Assembly: GCA_022606135.1 (NCBI GenBank)
Contig: JABYQN010000014.1
Coordinates: 620,001-684,000, forward strand
DNA length: 64,000 bases
Source: Fomes fomentarius
Taxonomy: Eukaryota; Basidiomycota; Agaricomycetes; Polyporales; Polyporaceae
Reading direction: 5' to 3'
Part shown: positions 35,670 to 47,715 of the stretch, piece after piece
Position numbering within the stretch: the first letter of the stretch is position 1
Layout of the letters: the number at the start of each line of letters is the position of its first letter
Notes under the pieces: model-generated
Told to the model about the DNA's origin: nothing
Databases searched by the model: none
What the model saw: only the letters and a program-made list of their open reading frames with translations
Translations under genes and position numbers: made by a program

Positions 35670-38600
35670 ATGTCTTTGGAATCGGGCGCATGCCAGCCGA
35701 ACGCCACCCTTTCCACAACGGGGGAAAGCGATCGGCCCCTGACACATAGTTCAGACATCCATGCAGAAGGTGTGTGTATCTGTTATGGCAAACTCTTGGG
35801 TGCTAACACTGTCTCATCGCGTACAGAAGAAAAACAAGAGTCTTTGCCAGACCCAGCGGACCCGACAATAGAGAACCCACTCGAACCCACTCAAGGGTAA
35901 GTAACGTCCTACACTATAAACTGTCTCAATTTTGGTGTTGTTAACATATGCATTTTCGATAGTCGCTCTGCGATACTGACTTCTCATATCTCGCCCCTGC
36001 TCTTGATAGACGACAGGTTGGAGGGAGCGACCTTGGATACTCGACATGGCCCCCATTTAGGGGTGAGTGAACATGGACATGTGCGGTCTAGGTACGTCAA
36101 CTATGTTTAGATAAAAGGGAGCCCATCAATATCTTTGCGCAGTACGGGCCTTTCTGCCACCAGTCACATTGGAGGCAATAGAGCCGTGATCGTCGAAGGA
36201 AATCACATCTTGTCTCCGCCTCCAGGAAATCTCTTGCCAAGTGCCGGCGTCCTTACGTCCACTCCGGCATGCTCGACCCCCGAAACAGTCACCACAGGAA
36301 TTGTTTTGGATGATGGTCTCTCACTGAAACCATTACATGCCGCTCCAGCGTGGAGCGTGGGCAAGGAGGACGCCTACGCAGAAGGCAATCAACCTTCCCT
36401 CTTTGACACTACATCCGCCGCCTTTTCAAAGCCGATATGGACAGGATTTGGGGATGCCAACACCAAAGAAGGTATGCAATCTCTCCTCCTCCTATCGGAT
36501 ACCTTCCACCCGCTCGACAAGGACATTGATCATTCAAGAATATCTGCAGCCGATGGAATGTTCAAGTGGAGGGACGGTAGTTTGGGTTTGAATGAAGCAT
36601 TACCAGCCTCCTCCGGTTCACAATGTTCATCACTCGGCGCTGCCCCGACTACCACATGGATACTACCTGCCGAAGAATCACCGTATCGAACGCTGGCGTG
36701 GAAGGGCTGCGATGAGGACGACAACATGCAGGGAAGTCAGGTGTCTCTACCCTCCTCTGACTCGAGTTTGCCTTTGCACTCGTACGTCCGGACCCCTGCT
36801 TGGACACTGCCGGCCAATGGTCCACCGAATCCAACTTCAGCATGGAGTGGCTTTGAGGACGACGATATGGAGGGCGATGAACCATCGCCCCCTGACTTTG
36901 ATTCCAGACCTACTCGCCCTGCAACTCCTATGTCAGGATTAGCAGATGTGGACGACGACATGCACAGTGATGAAGGTTCGCATCCTCATACTGCCCGGTG
37001 TGTTGTGTGGGTGCTACCTGCTGACAAACCACGGGATCGAATTCTAGAGTGGAAGGGCTGTGATGAGGACGACAATATGCAGGGAAGTCAGGTGTCTCTA
37101 CCCTCCTCTGACTCGAGTTTGCCTTTGCACTCGTACGTCCGGACCCCTGCTTGGACACTGCCGGCCAATGGTCCACCGAATCCAACTTCAGCATGGAGTG
37201 GCTTTGAGGACGACGATATGGAGGGCGATGAACCATCGCCCCCTGACTTTGATTCCAGACCTACTCGCCCTGCAACTCCTATGTCAGGATTAGCAGATGT
37301 GGACGACGACATGCACAGTGATGAAGGTTCGCATCCTCATACTGCCCGGTGTGTTGTGTGGGTGCTACCTGCTGACAAACCACGGGATCGAATTCTAGAG
37401 TGGAAGGGCTGTGATGAGGACGACAATATGCAGGGAAGTCAGGTGTCTCTACCCTCCTCTGACTCGAGTTTGCCTTTGCACTCGTACGTCCGGACCCCTG
37501 CTTGGACACTGCCGGCCAATGGTCCACCGAATCCAACTTCAGCATGGAGTGGCTTTGAGGACGACGATATGGAGGGTGATGAATCATCACCCCCTGGCTC
37601 TGGAAGGAGATGTACTCGCCGACGACCTGCTGTTGCTCAAACACCCCCGAGGCAGGCCCGGTGGGAAGAGGACAATATGGGTGAGGATAAAGTGTCACTC
37701 CCCGCCCCCGGGCCTGGTCTGGATTGTTCTCCCTTTGCAACTCCGCAGGCTACTAGAGACTACCCTTCTGCTGTGTCTCAGATGTCCGTGTGGAAGGGAC
37801 TCAATGAGCATGACTGCATGTGGGGTGATGAAGCACTTCTTCCAGCATCCGCTTGGTTGCCTTCTTCGTCTGTGAATAATGTGGCCCCCACATGCATGCT
37901 ATCTGTAGATGCTGCCGCCTCAAGGCCAGTGTGGAATGGATCCGACGATGACATGGATGACAGTGAGGCTCGACTCCCAACATATGAGACTACACCTGCT
38001 TCCTTTCCCACTATAGGCGCGATGCCTGTTAGTGGAGCGACAGAAGCCCAGACCTCGTCCAATTATGCTAGTAAGCCGGTGTGGATGGAGGTCCAAGACC
38101 ATGACATGGAGGCAAACGTAGATTTTCCTTTTGCAAAGACCGCAGCTTCTGGTTCATCTACCGAGCTGCCGACATGGAAGGGATGCCAGGAGGACATCGT
38201 CATGGAAGGCGGTGAAGCCCCCGCAGACAAACCCTCCACCATTTCCATACATCCATGGGTTACAGGACAAGCAGATGTTGCCATGGGGTTGCAACCGCCG
38301 TTCATACCCCATGCCGTGGACGAATCCTCTTCGTTTGTCACCGGTAGCAGTGTGTATCCCGGCCAGAGAATGGACAGCTGGCAGGTCCCGCGCAGGACTA
38401 CCACCGCTCCGACCTATTCCGATGTGGAGGGACTCGATCGCACAGCACGATCTACCTCCATCCCGCGTTGGACGGAGGATGGGCAAGGATATAACAATGG
38501 CTATGTGGATGACCCCCGTAGTCAATCTACAATGTTCGCAAGCTACGAAGAAACTGCAATGAACTGTGATTCTGCTGATGCAGAGGAGCTAAGATGGGTA

Positions 38601-40263
38601 CGTGAATCATCACATGTATATTTAACAACTGTCTAACAGGGTACAGAGCAAAATCATGGAGCGCATGGCCAACCAGATACCGGTAGGTCGTTGGGACATC
38701 TTCTGCAGTAAAGAGATCTCAAATCAGCATCAGAATGCACCTGCTACAAAGTGTGACATCCAAATGTTGACATACTTGTTTAACGAGCTCCGACTGCAAT
38801 GGCTACAGAGACTTAGGGAGACCGCGGCGTCACAGGAAGGAATCGCGCGTACCAGAAGCTACGCAGTGCAACACCGAGGAGAATCTGAACTCAACCTCAA
38901 GGTTTATTCTACATGACGATCAATATGGACCTGTCTGACAATGAATGTTCAGTGGCAGATCCGACGCTTTTGCATGTATCTGATGAAGAGGCGGACCAAG
39001 AAGAGTTCCATCGTCAGCGCCCCCGATGTCGAAGTCTCCCGCTTCAATAAGGGGCGCGGAGAGGGTCCAACCATAGCGCAATTCTCTGTCACCTTGAAGA
39101 ACCCGCCCCGTTGCTTGTGGAATGAACGAGCCGCCGATGTATTTGCGGAGGCATTGGTAAAATCAGGCTGGACACGGTGCTCTGACGGAGACAAGATCAA
39201 AGCCATGTTCTTTGTCCATCTGCAGACGCTGCGTGTGCAGTACGAGAGGCAATACCATGATGCAGAAGGCCAGCAGGGGGACGCGGATCGTGATCAAACA
39301 GCACGGAGAGCTGCCCGACGTCGTGGAGTGAGTTTTCTACATAGTATTGTTTTCCTTTGATTTAAGGTCTCACTGCTCACCACCCTGACAGACACGGAAC
39401 CGACGCGCCGAAGCTTGTAGATTGCACCCAGATTTAGCGCGTTTCAAAACCCTTTGGGATCAATTATCATGGGAGGCTTGCAGCGGTGATGAAAGCGGAG
39501 CAGAGGGACGTGGTACAAGCTATCATACCGCCACAAAACTGGATTGGAGGGCGAGCGAAGTTGACAATTGGGTCATACCATTCGATACCATCCACTTGCT
39601 GGGCAGGTACAAAGGAGACGGAAAGCCCAAACGCGGTAACTTCCCTCACGAAAGACGCCACGGTTCCTCTCGAGTGGATCGACACAACGAACCGGTGCGA
39701 GGGTTACCCCTCAACTTCTACTCAGAAGATTTCCTCGAGAGAATTGGTCCTCAGAACCGGAAGGCATTGAGTATCCAGCCCCCCGTAGACCTTTCGCACA
39801 CCAGGACTATACAAGAGTATGTTCGCTGGAAGTCGTATCGCATATTTGCGCTAATGTTATTGCTAGCATCGCACGCAGATTCAGGGGTCTCTCAGGGCGT
39901 GTGTCTCAGCTACCCTACCCAAATCCTCTCCTTGTCCCCATCCGGCCACAGCGTGTCCAGCCTCGTCGTAAAAATGTCGTGAACTCAACCCTGCCTTCGT
40001 CAGTCTTGGAGGCTGGAGAACCAGCAGGTCGTCAGGCGACGGCTCAGTCCTCCAATGGGCGCGACACGCGGTCAAATCGAGAACGACGCACCACTGGACA
40101 CTTGCGTCGAGAAGACGTCAACCGGCCAGGACCATCTCACCATCCTCCAGAAATTCATCTGCAACTGCCCATGCAGGATGTCGTGCGACCCCAGGATTTC
40201 GAACCGCCCACCGTTATCGGACAAGCCACCGTAGAGATCCGTCTCCAGAATACGAGTATATAG
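35670..40263 (+). CDS. gene A: large unknown protein with acidic W-G-D-D-M repeats, 1,401 aa
   Basis: Resolved as join(35670..35769, 35827..35896, 35963..36091, 36143..38597, 38647..38901, 38953..39327, 39392..39816, 39867..40263); all GT-AG, phases close to TAG. Exon 4 codes about 818 residues of low-complexity sequence with a recurring motif of the form W-[KSN]-G-x2-[DE]-D-D-M-x-G-[DS]-E (examples AWKGCDEDDNMQG, AWSGFEDDDMEGDE, PVWNGSDDDMDDSE), at least a dozen times, including a 117-residue unit repeated 2.5 times. The C-terminal third is globular and basic in places (RRAARRRG), then CSGDESG near residue 1158 and RGLPLNFYSEDFL. The same block with an identically placed intron occurs in gene B at 48770. 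It belongs to a family common in mushroom genomes without assigned function. Nuclear role is only a guess. Confidence 0.75.
36701..37590 (+). repeat. 351-bp coding tandem repeat, about 2.5 units
   Basis: Units begin at 36701, 37052 and 37403 (period 351 bp = 117 codons, frame preserved). Units 1 and 2 are almost identical at the DNA level; the third ends at about 37590 where GATGAACCATCG becomes GATGAATCATCA. Each unit holds three of the shorter W-G-D-D-M motifs. The near identity points to recent unit duplication or slippage within gene A. Confidence 0.95.
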
Positions 40264-40628
40264 ACATTGACGCAATCAGTGATGATGAAGAGAGCGACGG
40301 ATCCGGATGAGGTGATGCGAGAGAAACGAGACATCCGTCGTAGGTTGTACATACATGTAAGTATATAGAGTGTCGTTACGAACGTATAGGGCTGGCAGAG
40401 GTGCTTCATGGATGGACTGGGACAAGATAGGGCATGCGACCTCATCAAGTTGGCAACGCACAAAGCCGTCCTCATGAAGGATAGATGACGGGCCTGCCAG
40501 ACGGACAACGTAATCACTGATACAGGGATACTTGTATTTTTGGCAAATTTGGCCCATTTTCTCGCACGGGTGCTTTCCCAATCTGGCCTCCGCGCGGCCG
40601 TAAATGACAGGGAAATTCGAATCATAAC
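40264..40628. other. intergenic downstream of gene A
   Basis: Minus-strand frames here are antisense-like and carry no motifs. Nothing else seen. Confidence 0.35.
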
Positions 40629-42192
40629 TCAAGTATTCATTACTACTCGGTCAGGGTTGTGTGCGGTCGAAACCGTCGCTTCCCCGTCTACATGATCCTG
40701 TTCTACATCTTCTTCGCGGTCGTGCCCATCACCTGCGGCTCCAAAGTCGCCACTCACCGAGTCCAGGCCCAGGTCCGCATCCGGGTCTAGCAGCCTCGCC
40801 AACGCGTCCATATCGATCTTCTTCGACCCACAGGTTTTGCCTGTGCCCTCGTGCCCGTCTTTCTCTTCTCCTCTCTTCCACTTCTTCCCCCTGCCAGCCT
40901 CCCCAGTCGTGCGCTCAAATAGTTTCCCAGCATCGTCTCGGTCGGCGTCGGCGTCCCAGCCCATAGCAGTCCGCACAGCCGCAGCGTCTTCGGGAGAGCG
41001 CCCTCGAGCTCGTCCTCCGCAAACAGCTCGTCGTCAGCGATGTGATTTTTGTCCTTGCCGCCGCGCTCAGACGCGAGCAGCTGCAAGCGCGTCGGCGCGC
41101 GCGCGAACGCATGCGGAAGAGACGCGGCGTCCGCGGTAAGCAGATGAGTGAGCAGGTCAGGTGGTCCGGATTCGGTCGTTGACGATCGCGGATGGACACT
41201 AGTCGCCAGCGGATTGAGGAGAAAGTGCGAAGCGTGAACGACAGACCTCGCGTGGCGAGTCCGGACCTTCTTCGCAAAACGTGCGCCAGTGCTTGGGGTT
41301 CTCGTTGCTTGACAGGCCGAGGTGCTACCGGCGGTCTCGCATCTCTCCCACTCATCTCCGCTCGCCTCGCCGTCCTTGCTATGAATGTCGAGCTGCAAAA
41401 CGGGACGCCCACCGCTCTCTATCTGCTTGCGCCAGATGTCGTCCTGCACGACATCTTTCAGTCCCCGCGCGACCACGACGCGCTTGGCGACCTTCGAGCG
41501 TCCTGCGGGCGCCTTCCCTTTCGCCTTCTTGCGCTCGCATCAAGCCAGGGGACGTCGCGAATCCACTCCTCCACGAGGTCGTAGATCCCCTTGTATCGCT
41601 CCATCACGCTACGCCAAGACACGTACCGAGTGCTTGAGCGAATACACCGGCATTTGGCAGGGATGAAGATAGTTCAGCTTCGAGTGCTAGCATGAAGAGC
41701 GCACACGTGTAGGCGGTATCGGCAGGTGCGTGAAACGATTGGTGCGGGTGATGAGTGTTGGGAGTTCCGATGCAGTTTGTGCGATGCCTGGCAAGCGCGA
41801 AAGAGAGGCAAGAGAACTTTGGTGAGCTGGGTCGGAAGCGCGTACGTCGTCTCCTGAGATGCGCCGTCGGCGGAACCATTCAATATGGATCCCAGGTGCG
41901 CAGAAACGTCGAGGTGCGACGCGAGGACCGGACACAGAGCGTCCCGCACTGAAGACATATGGCAGAACCAATGTCTTGATCCCATTTGTATTTGCTCCGC
42001 ACTCTTCACTTCCGCTAATCCCACAAGGCTCTTCTTGGATTCCTCAAGAAGGGCAAGTTGGGCCGCTACTTCGACCGCCCAGACGACGGCGGCGAGGGGC
42101 TTGCAACGAATGGGAAGTGGACTACATAAAGGGATGAGAATCAGATGCGAAAGTTGACCGGAGAGCGTGTGAACAATCACGTGTAGAGGCAA
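40629..42192 (-). pseudogene. frameshifted relic, possibly a cyclin-fold transcription factor (TFIIIB-like)
   Basis: The minus strand reads coding-like in order, in changing frames: LAAVVWAVEVAAQLALLEES, SSVRDALCPVLASHLDVSAH, TAYTCALFMLALEAELSSSL followed by PNAGVFAQAL, ERYKGIYDLVEEWIRDVPWL, KRVVVARGLKDVVQDDIWRK, HARSVVHASHFLLNPLA, PDLLTHLLTAD, IADDELFAEDELEG and SKKIDMDALARLLDPDADL. The segment TAYTCALFMLALEAE to IRDVPWL has the feel of a cyclin repeat as in TFIIB/BRF1-type proteins, and the acidic tail fits such a factor, but I cannot confirm the family. At least three frame changes occur without splice sites (for example after WLDASA), so it is called a pseudogene. Confidence 0.4.
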
Positions 42193-42711
42193 ACGGTGAT
42201 GGCATAAACTATTACGTAGCGATCAGGCACCTAAGCGCCTAACCGGATCTACAATACTGAACGCCATTGCTTGACCGCGAGGTTATGTGCAATCCCAATC
42301 CCGAACGCCCGCCACGACAACCCACTGAGTGCAATTAAAGTGCACAATCCCATCTCGCTGTGGTGCTCCACGAAGGAAAACGAAGTAGGCAAGCCGCTCC
42401 GTGGAGGAGTTGACTCGGCCCCGATCACTGACCATTTATATTGCCAGCGCCACCTTGATGCACGATCCTACCAGTCAATATGCACTGATGGGTGAATAAT
42501 CACGCAAGAATTATGCGCTATCGCGCCACCAGCGGAACGCACGAATTCGGCCGCATCCCGATGATGCTGACGGACTTACTTAAGGCCTTACGAACGGGTG
42601 GGCACTTCCAGCTTTCGGGCACTCACGCTTCCGCCTTTCGAACACTTGACTGAGTAGAAATAGTCTAGCCCGCCGACTCCAACTACCCACTTTGCCACCC
42701 CACCTGCTGTC
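42193..42711. other. 5' flank of the oxygenase gene
   Basis: No gene seen. Between the minus-strand relic and the start at 42712; likely contains the oxygenase promoter. Confidence 0.4.
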
Positions 42712-45466
42712 ATGCCATTCGCAGGTGCGATTTTCCTCCTGCCTGCCATAGGGGTGACACTCATGTATCTGACTGGTCCAGATCGTATGATAAAGCGACT
42801 GCGAAGTTACGTTGCCGCGGCAATCTATGTTGTGGATGGTGAGTATCTGCTCCTTTGTTCAACCAGCAATTATTTCTCAATATGACCCATAGGCGCCGAG
42901 GAGTTGGACTGCGACGGTCACACAGCAGAGGTCGGGCAAATAACAGGTGAGCTACACCGGCACTCTCGGTCTCCGATATTGTCCGTGTCACCATCCATAT
43001 TCAAGCATCGCCTCCCCCATGAACCTCCCTCTTCTTCCACCGGACACACCATTTGCATCGAAGGAGAGCTCACCATGGCACTCCCGATTGGCCCCACACA
43101 AACGTGATGGACGGCATGGGTGGGTGTGGAACGGTGTGTCTTGTAGGAGAGCTTACCATGGCACTCCCAACCACCACCGTCCCACCGCCGGTGCACTGTC
43201 TGTCTCGCCGTGTGCCCCCGGTCAGTCTTGGTTATCTGTCCTGCGTACATCCCGCGTAGGTCGAAGGAGACCCCACCTTGGGACTCCCGACCATGACGTT
43301 TGGCCGTGAACGCCGTGTGTGTCGATGGGGAGTCCGCCCCGGCACACCCGACCACATCGCCCATGGACCTTGGGGAGACGTCCGGCTGCACATAGGGTGT
43401 ATGTCGAGCCTAGTTGAGCACTCCCGACAACGGTGTCTGGCAGGGTGCAGCCTGTGTGTCGATGGAGAGCCCACCCCAGCACTCCCGATCACTTTGCCCA
43501 TCCATCCGGCGGAGCACATACTGCGTGCCTTCAACGATATACCCCCAATCTCGATGCTGATCACACGTTTCAGGTGACATCGCGCCCGGGGACCCAACCC
43601 AATCGTCCGGTCAGAACGAACAGGTTTCCACCGGTAGTAAGTTGTATAGGGCGGCTCGACATTGAAGGCATTGCTGACCAATGTGCAGAACGGCCTACAC
43701 GGAGCACGATCGCCCCGAGGAAGAATTTGACACGGCCTGTGAAGATGGCGACGGATATCTTCACGATCGTGGAGGCTGCAGAACGTAATGGCCACCTCGA
43801 GTCTGAGGACTCCGACGACGACTTGCCCGCCCTCCAACCTGTGTCGGATTCCGAGGACGAGCCTCATGAAGAGGCCGAGGTGGAGGAGAACATGCGCCAC
43901 CTCCCCTATGGACGCATCTTTGCTCCTGCAAACGCCTCAAACACCCCAGGGTGTACCGACTTCGTGCATAAGCCACCCTCGCGCGTCCGCGCTCCCTCCC
44001 GTCGCCTGGTCCCTGTTGTGGAGCTACCGCCGCATCCTCTGCATGGCGTCCGCGCTCCCCCCTGTCGCCCGGACCCTGTCGTGGAGATACCGCCGCAAAC
44101 TCTGCATGGCGAGGGTCGGCGAGAGCGCAACCGCCGTCGAAGCAAATGGCGTCGACGACAGCAAACACTACTCGACATGGCCTCCTCTGACGATGCCATC
44201 CTGGAAACTAAGGTCAAGCACGCCACGCTGCGTCATCTACGCCGTGCGGAGCCCATGCTCCTGCCCGTCGACGCCGCTTTGAAGACATCCCGAGCAGCCA
44301 ACGACCCCATCCAGCTACCGGTTTCCACCACCGCATTCACTGCACGACGCCTTGAACATAGCCCCAAAGACAAAGCCGCAAAGACTCTTGAGGACTTTAA
44401 GGCGCTAGAATTCAACGTACTTCCTTGGAGTGGCAAGTAGGTGCCTCATCGACGGTGTGCACCGGTTTAAGACACCGACCTTGTTTTGATTACCAGGCAT
44501 CCTAAGCTCATACTCGACCAGCAAGAACGGGTCATAGCAGTCTTGGCTGGGCAACCCAAGGACACAGAAGGCTGGGAGTGCGTACTTCATGGAGCCGAAG
44601 CAGCCATGGATCGGGCTTCGCAGCACTACAAATTCCCTATGATACCCAACAGGCGAGGCGATTACCAATCCATAAGCACTGGGATCTCTTTTGGTGGTGG
44701 GCAGACGGTGAGCTGCTTCCAAGAGTGTGTATGCATCTCGCCCTTGCTGATGATTGAATTGTCCGACACTCTAGGAAGTTCGCAACATCTCTCATGGGAA
44801 CAACCAGGCGGTAGTGGATGAGCTGAAGTCCACGCCGTCCATCATGCGCCTGGCTGGGTTCATGGACAGTATGTCACTATGATCTATGACGTTCAACTTG
44901 TACGATTGCATGATTGTTGACATCACCTGGGACATGTAGACGCTTTTGAACTGTACAATCCGCGTATGCACCAGGAATATCGCCATACAATGAACGCCCT
45001 ATGCTCTGCAAATCGGCGCCTGAAGCCGAACTTCAAACGCAACGTATTTGGCGCCTGCACCTTCAACCTTGGGCCGAAGGTGCAAACAAAGATTCACACC
45101 GACCATCTGAACTATGCCCCTGGGTGGTGTGGCATTATCGCACTTGGAGAATATGACTACACTAAGGGGGGGCATCTGGTCCTCTGGGATCTGAAACTCG
45201 TCATCGAGTTTCCGCCTGGCTCTCTGATCTTTATTCCATCAGCAATCCTCCGGCACTCTAACACCACTGTCGGCGACAACGAGCGTCGTCGCTCCTTCAC
45301 TCAGTTTAGCGCAGGAGGGCTGTTCCGTTGGGTGGAGTGTGGGTTTCAGACTCAGGGCAACTTCTTCGCTGGTGGAGGATCATACTCTCGCACAGGGACT
45401 CAGCGGTGGATTGATGGGGTTTCCTTGTACAGCACACTGCAAGAGATGGGTGAACGGTGCCAGTAA
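42712..45466 (+). CDS. TET/JBP-like Fe(II)/2-oxoglutarate oxygenase, seven exons, 606 aa
   Basis: Resolved as join(42712..42838, 42893..42946, 43574..43633, 43689..44436, 44497..44707, 44775..44868, 44940..45466), all GT-AG with closing phases. If the first three exons are wrong, ATG 43745 gives 507 aa. The N-terminus has a hydrophobic stretch (AGAIFLLPAIGVTLMYL), then an acidic region (SEDSDDDLPAL) and an Arg-rich segment (RRERNRRRSKWRRR). The C-terminal double-stranded beta-helix shows H484-x-D486 (KIHTDHLNYAPGWCGI), the core GGHLVLWDLKLVIEFPPGS, distal H537 (ILRHSN) and R549 for 2-oxoglutarate. This matches the expanded fungal TET/JBP-type family, whose members oxidise methylated bases and often travel with transposons. 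The catalytic set is complete. Substrate is inferred only. Confidence 0.75.
42985..43515 (+). repeat. degenerate minisatellite inside intron 2 of the oxygenase gene
   Basis: About six to eight imperfect units share a core like GTCGATGGAGAGCCCACC followed by (G)CACTCCCGA. Cores occur near 43081, 43161, 43281, 43343, 43421 and 43481, spaced 60-120 bp. The array explains why intron 2 is 627 bp when the other introns are 50-70 bp. Several units contain CATGGCACTCCC, which gives spurious ATG codons. Confidence 0.75.
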
Positions 45467-46534
45467 TTATAGCCGCCTGCCCAGCTATGTCTAGACAAAT
45501 GAATGGCCAAGGTTTTCGTTTTCAGATTGACTCTTGCCTGTGTAATTACATGTGTGATGACTCGCAGACAAGTAGACTACACACGCACATGGGTCAAGCC
45601 GGACTTGATGCAGACAGCATCGGCCTTCAGCGAGTGGCGGAACCTCGCATCCAACATGTACTAGATACAACAAACTATACCGACAGACGATGCAACTTTC
45701 GCACACGTTACGTACATGCAACTAATGACTGGCCGGAAGGCAACTATGTACTATGTCAATGCGTCATCCTTCATGCACTTGCACACGCTTCTCGCGCCGT
45801 ATCACGATTGTAGGCAGTCGATAGCAGCTGCATTCAACATCGTGCGGGCCGGTGCGGAATAGGTAAGTACTCACCGACTGTGTTTTCCCAGTCTTAAACA
45901 TCGTCTCTCGCCCTCCTTCTCCCTTCTATCTCGTCCATCCTTGACGCCCTTCTCCTCTGGAGTCCTCCTCCGCAGTTTGTACCTAACCGCCGCTCCTGCG
46001 CTCCTCGCACCCGTCAACCCCGTCCATGCCCTCGGCTTGCCCAAGCAATCGCCAGCGCAGGAAGTCCATCCACATCGTCAGGGTCACCGACGACTCCGCT
46101 CTCGCTCGGCCTGACTCGGTGATAGCGCGTTCTGCCGAACAGTCACCGCCCACGCCATCAACAAGGCCCATATTCAAGAGGTACGCACCAGCCCCACCAT
46201 CTTTGTCGCCCCCAAGGTAGACCACACTCGCACACGCTTCTCCCACGCCGGATCAGGTCTGTAGGTAGTCGATATTAGCTGGTGACCGAGAATTCGATAG
46301 TATACACTACTCATAGTATAATTGTCCTTCTGCAGCCGTGATAGTTGCAGACATCTTGCGATCAGAAGTATACGCTGACCGCTGATCGAGATACTCGCTT
46401 GAATATTATTACATCAGAACTTCCACGACCGTCCTATGACTCATAAGTGGATGTCGCCTACATGATATAGGAAGTCAGAGTGAGCATATCCCATTGACTG
46501 CCTATTGCGATGCTTTAATTTGGGATGGTGGAGA
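45467..46534. other. downstream of oxygenase, no gene recognised
   Basis: A 118-codon plus-strand frame (45457-45813) overlaps the oxygenase stop and lacks motifs. 45900-46260 is pyrimidine-rich with Pro/Ser-type frames. No splice-supported gene is seen. Confidence 0.35.
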
Positions 46535-46917
46535 GTTGAACGTACCCCAGAAGAAGGGCTCAGGCTTTGATCCAGGAGGACTCACGGCGTTGTGGGACAT
46601 GGGCTTTGAGGACTGACAGTTGATCTGCGCATGCATCGGAAGGCGAGCTACCGCACCCTTCACGATCTCCCAGAACGGGTTCCTGCCAACTCGCGCCTGT
46701 CGATAAGCCCCCTGACTCGTAGAGAAGTCACAGTCGCAGATACTTACAAAGGGGTGGACGGGTTATCGCCCTAGATGAAGTCAAACACGCTGGGATCGTC
46801 GGTCGTACCATCGGCTAACGAGAAGCTCATCGCGGGCTGATATGTGCCTGCCTCCGTCCCATTTTGGATCGTGTACTTGTGGAACGAGCTGCAAGTTGAC
46901 GTAAGTCAGCGCGCATT
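46535..46917 (-). pseudogene. neutral ceramidase fragment
   Basis: Neutral ceramidase hydrolyses ceramide to sphingosine and fatty acid and is secreted or lysosomal. On the minus strand I read TYQPAMSFSLADGTTDDPSV followed by FDF, then I-stop-GDNP where the family has a glutamine (TAG for CAG), a GTAAGT...ACAG intron, and RNPFWEIVKGAVARLP with INCQSSKPM and EPFFWGTFN. This is the family's order (FAAGTTDGPGAFDF...GNPFW...CQ.PKP). Only about 110 residues remain, with a nonsense codon, so it is a relic that kept an intron. Confidence 0.68.
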
Positions 46918-47202
46918 CTCTCTGGATATGCGAGAAGAGAGCCCACTTACGATGCACGTGTACCTTGAAGGTAGGAGAAGTTGCGATTCTGGTCCTGGCC
47001 GGAGATGCGTCTCTTGCATCAGTACGATGTCAAAACGGCGTATCTGTAGGAGATACAAAGGATGGTGGCCTTCAGAGTCACGCCGGTCGCAAGTGCGTCA
47101 GATCTCTACGATAGCAGGGAGTAACACAGGCGTAGCGACAGTAGCATGAAGTAGAAGATAGCACCTGTCAGAGCTGTGTAATGGAGCATTCACCCTGTCC
47201 CC
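46918..47202. other. no gene recognised
   Basis: Nothing recognisable between the ceramidase relic and the next open frames; the 5' part of a ceramidase gene is not seen. Confidence 0.35.
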
Positions 47203-47715
47203 TTACAAGTGACGAAGAGCGCGCCGAGGCGAGGGAATTGCGATTCGAGCAGTGATGGGCTCCTTGCTCTGACGCGGACAGATGCCTAGGAGGCGCGCTG
47301 CCTTGTCCGAGTTGCGGGCGACGACTACGTTCTCGACAGGGTCCTCTGAGGGGTAGTCGATGGTCATGTATTCGAGGTCGTCGTCGAGGGCGGAGCAGTG
47401 AGTGGAATAATCAGACGGGTTTGTGCGAGAAAGGGAGGCGCGACAGCGTGTGCGTGCGCGTTGTGGGAGGAGGAGGAGTCCTTGACTACTGAATCGGGGC
47501 GGGCGCCCAAATCGCTGGGGCACCCCGTGGCGGCGCCCAGCGCTCGTCCGCGCGCCATTCTTCCCGTCTCGGTGTGCTCGGCGCAGAGCGCAGACTGACG
47601 TTCGATTGTAGCATAGTCTTGCACACGAGGGGGAGGCTGTTTTCGGCTGCATCGTCCGTTGGCGAAGCGGGAGTTGAAGATTTTCTCGCCAATGGGGGAC
47701 CGGGTCAGTGTACAA
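47203..47715 (-). other. coding-like disordered segment, unknown
   Basis: Minus-strand frames read PTDDAAENSLPLVCKTML, later DLEYMTIDYPSEDPVENVVV and ARNSDKAARLLGICPRQ, in changing frames and Ser/Pro/Arg-rich. It may be a frameshifted piece of a disordered protein. No family recognised. Confidence 0.3.

Noticed and set aside
37279..37740. 153-codon minus-strand frame repeated three times under gene A
   Set aside because: It appears once per 351-bp unit only because the sense repeat is duplicated; the sense frame is open for 2.5 kb with supported splice sites.
42985..43515. possible CRISPR-like or regulatory array
   Set aside because: Units are imperfect, unevenly spaced and lie in a eukaryotic intron; it is an ordinary degenerate minisatellite.
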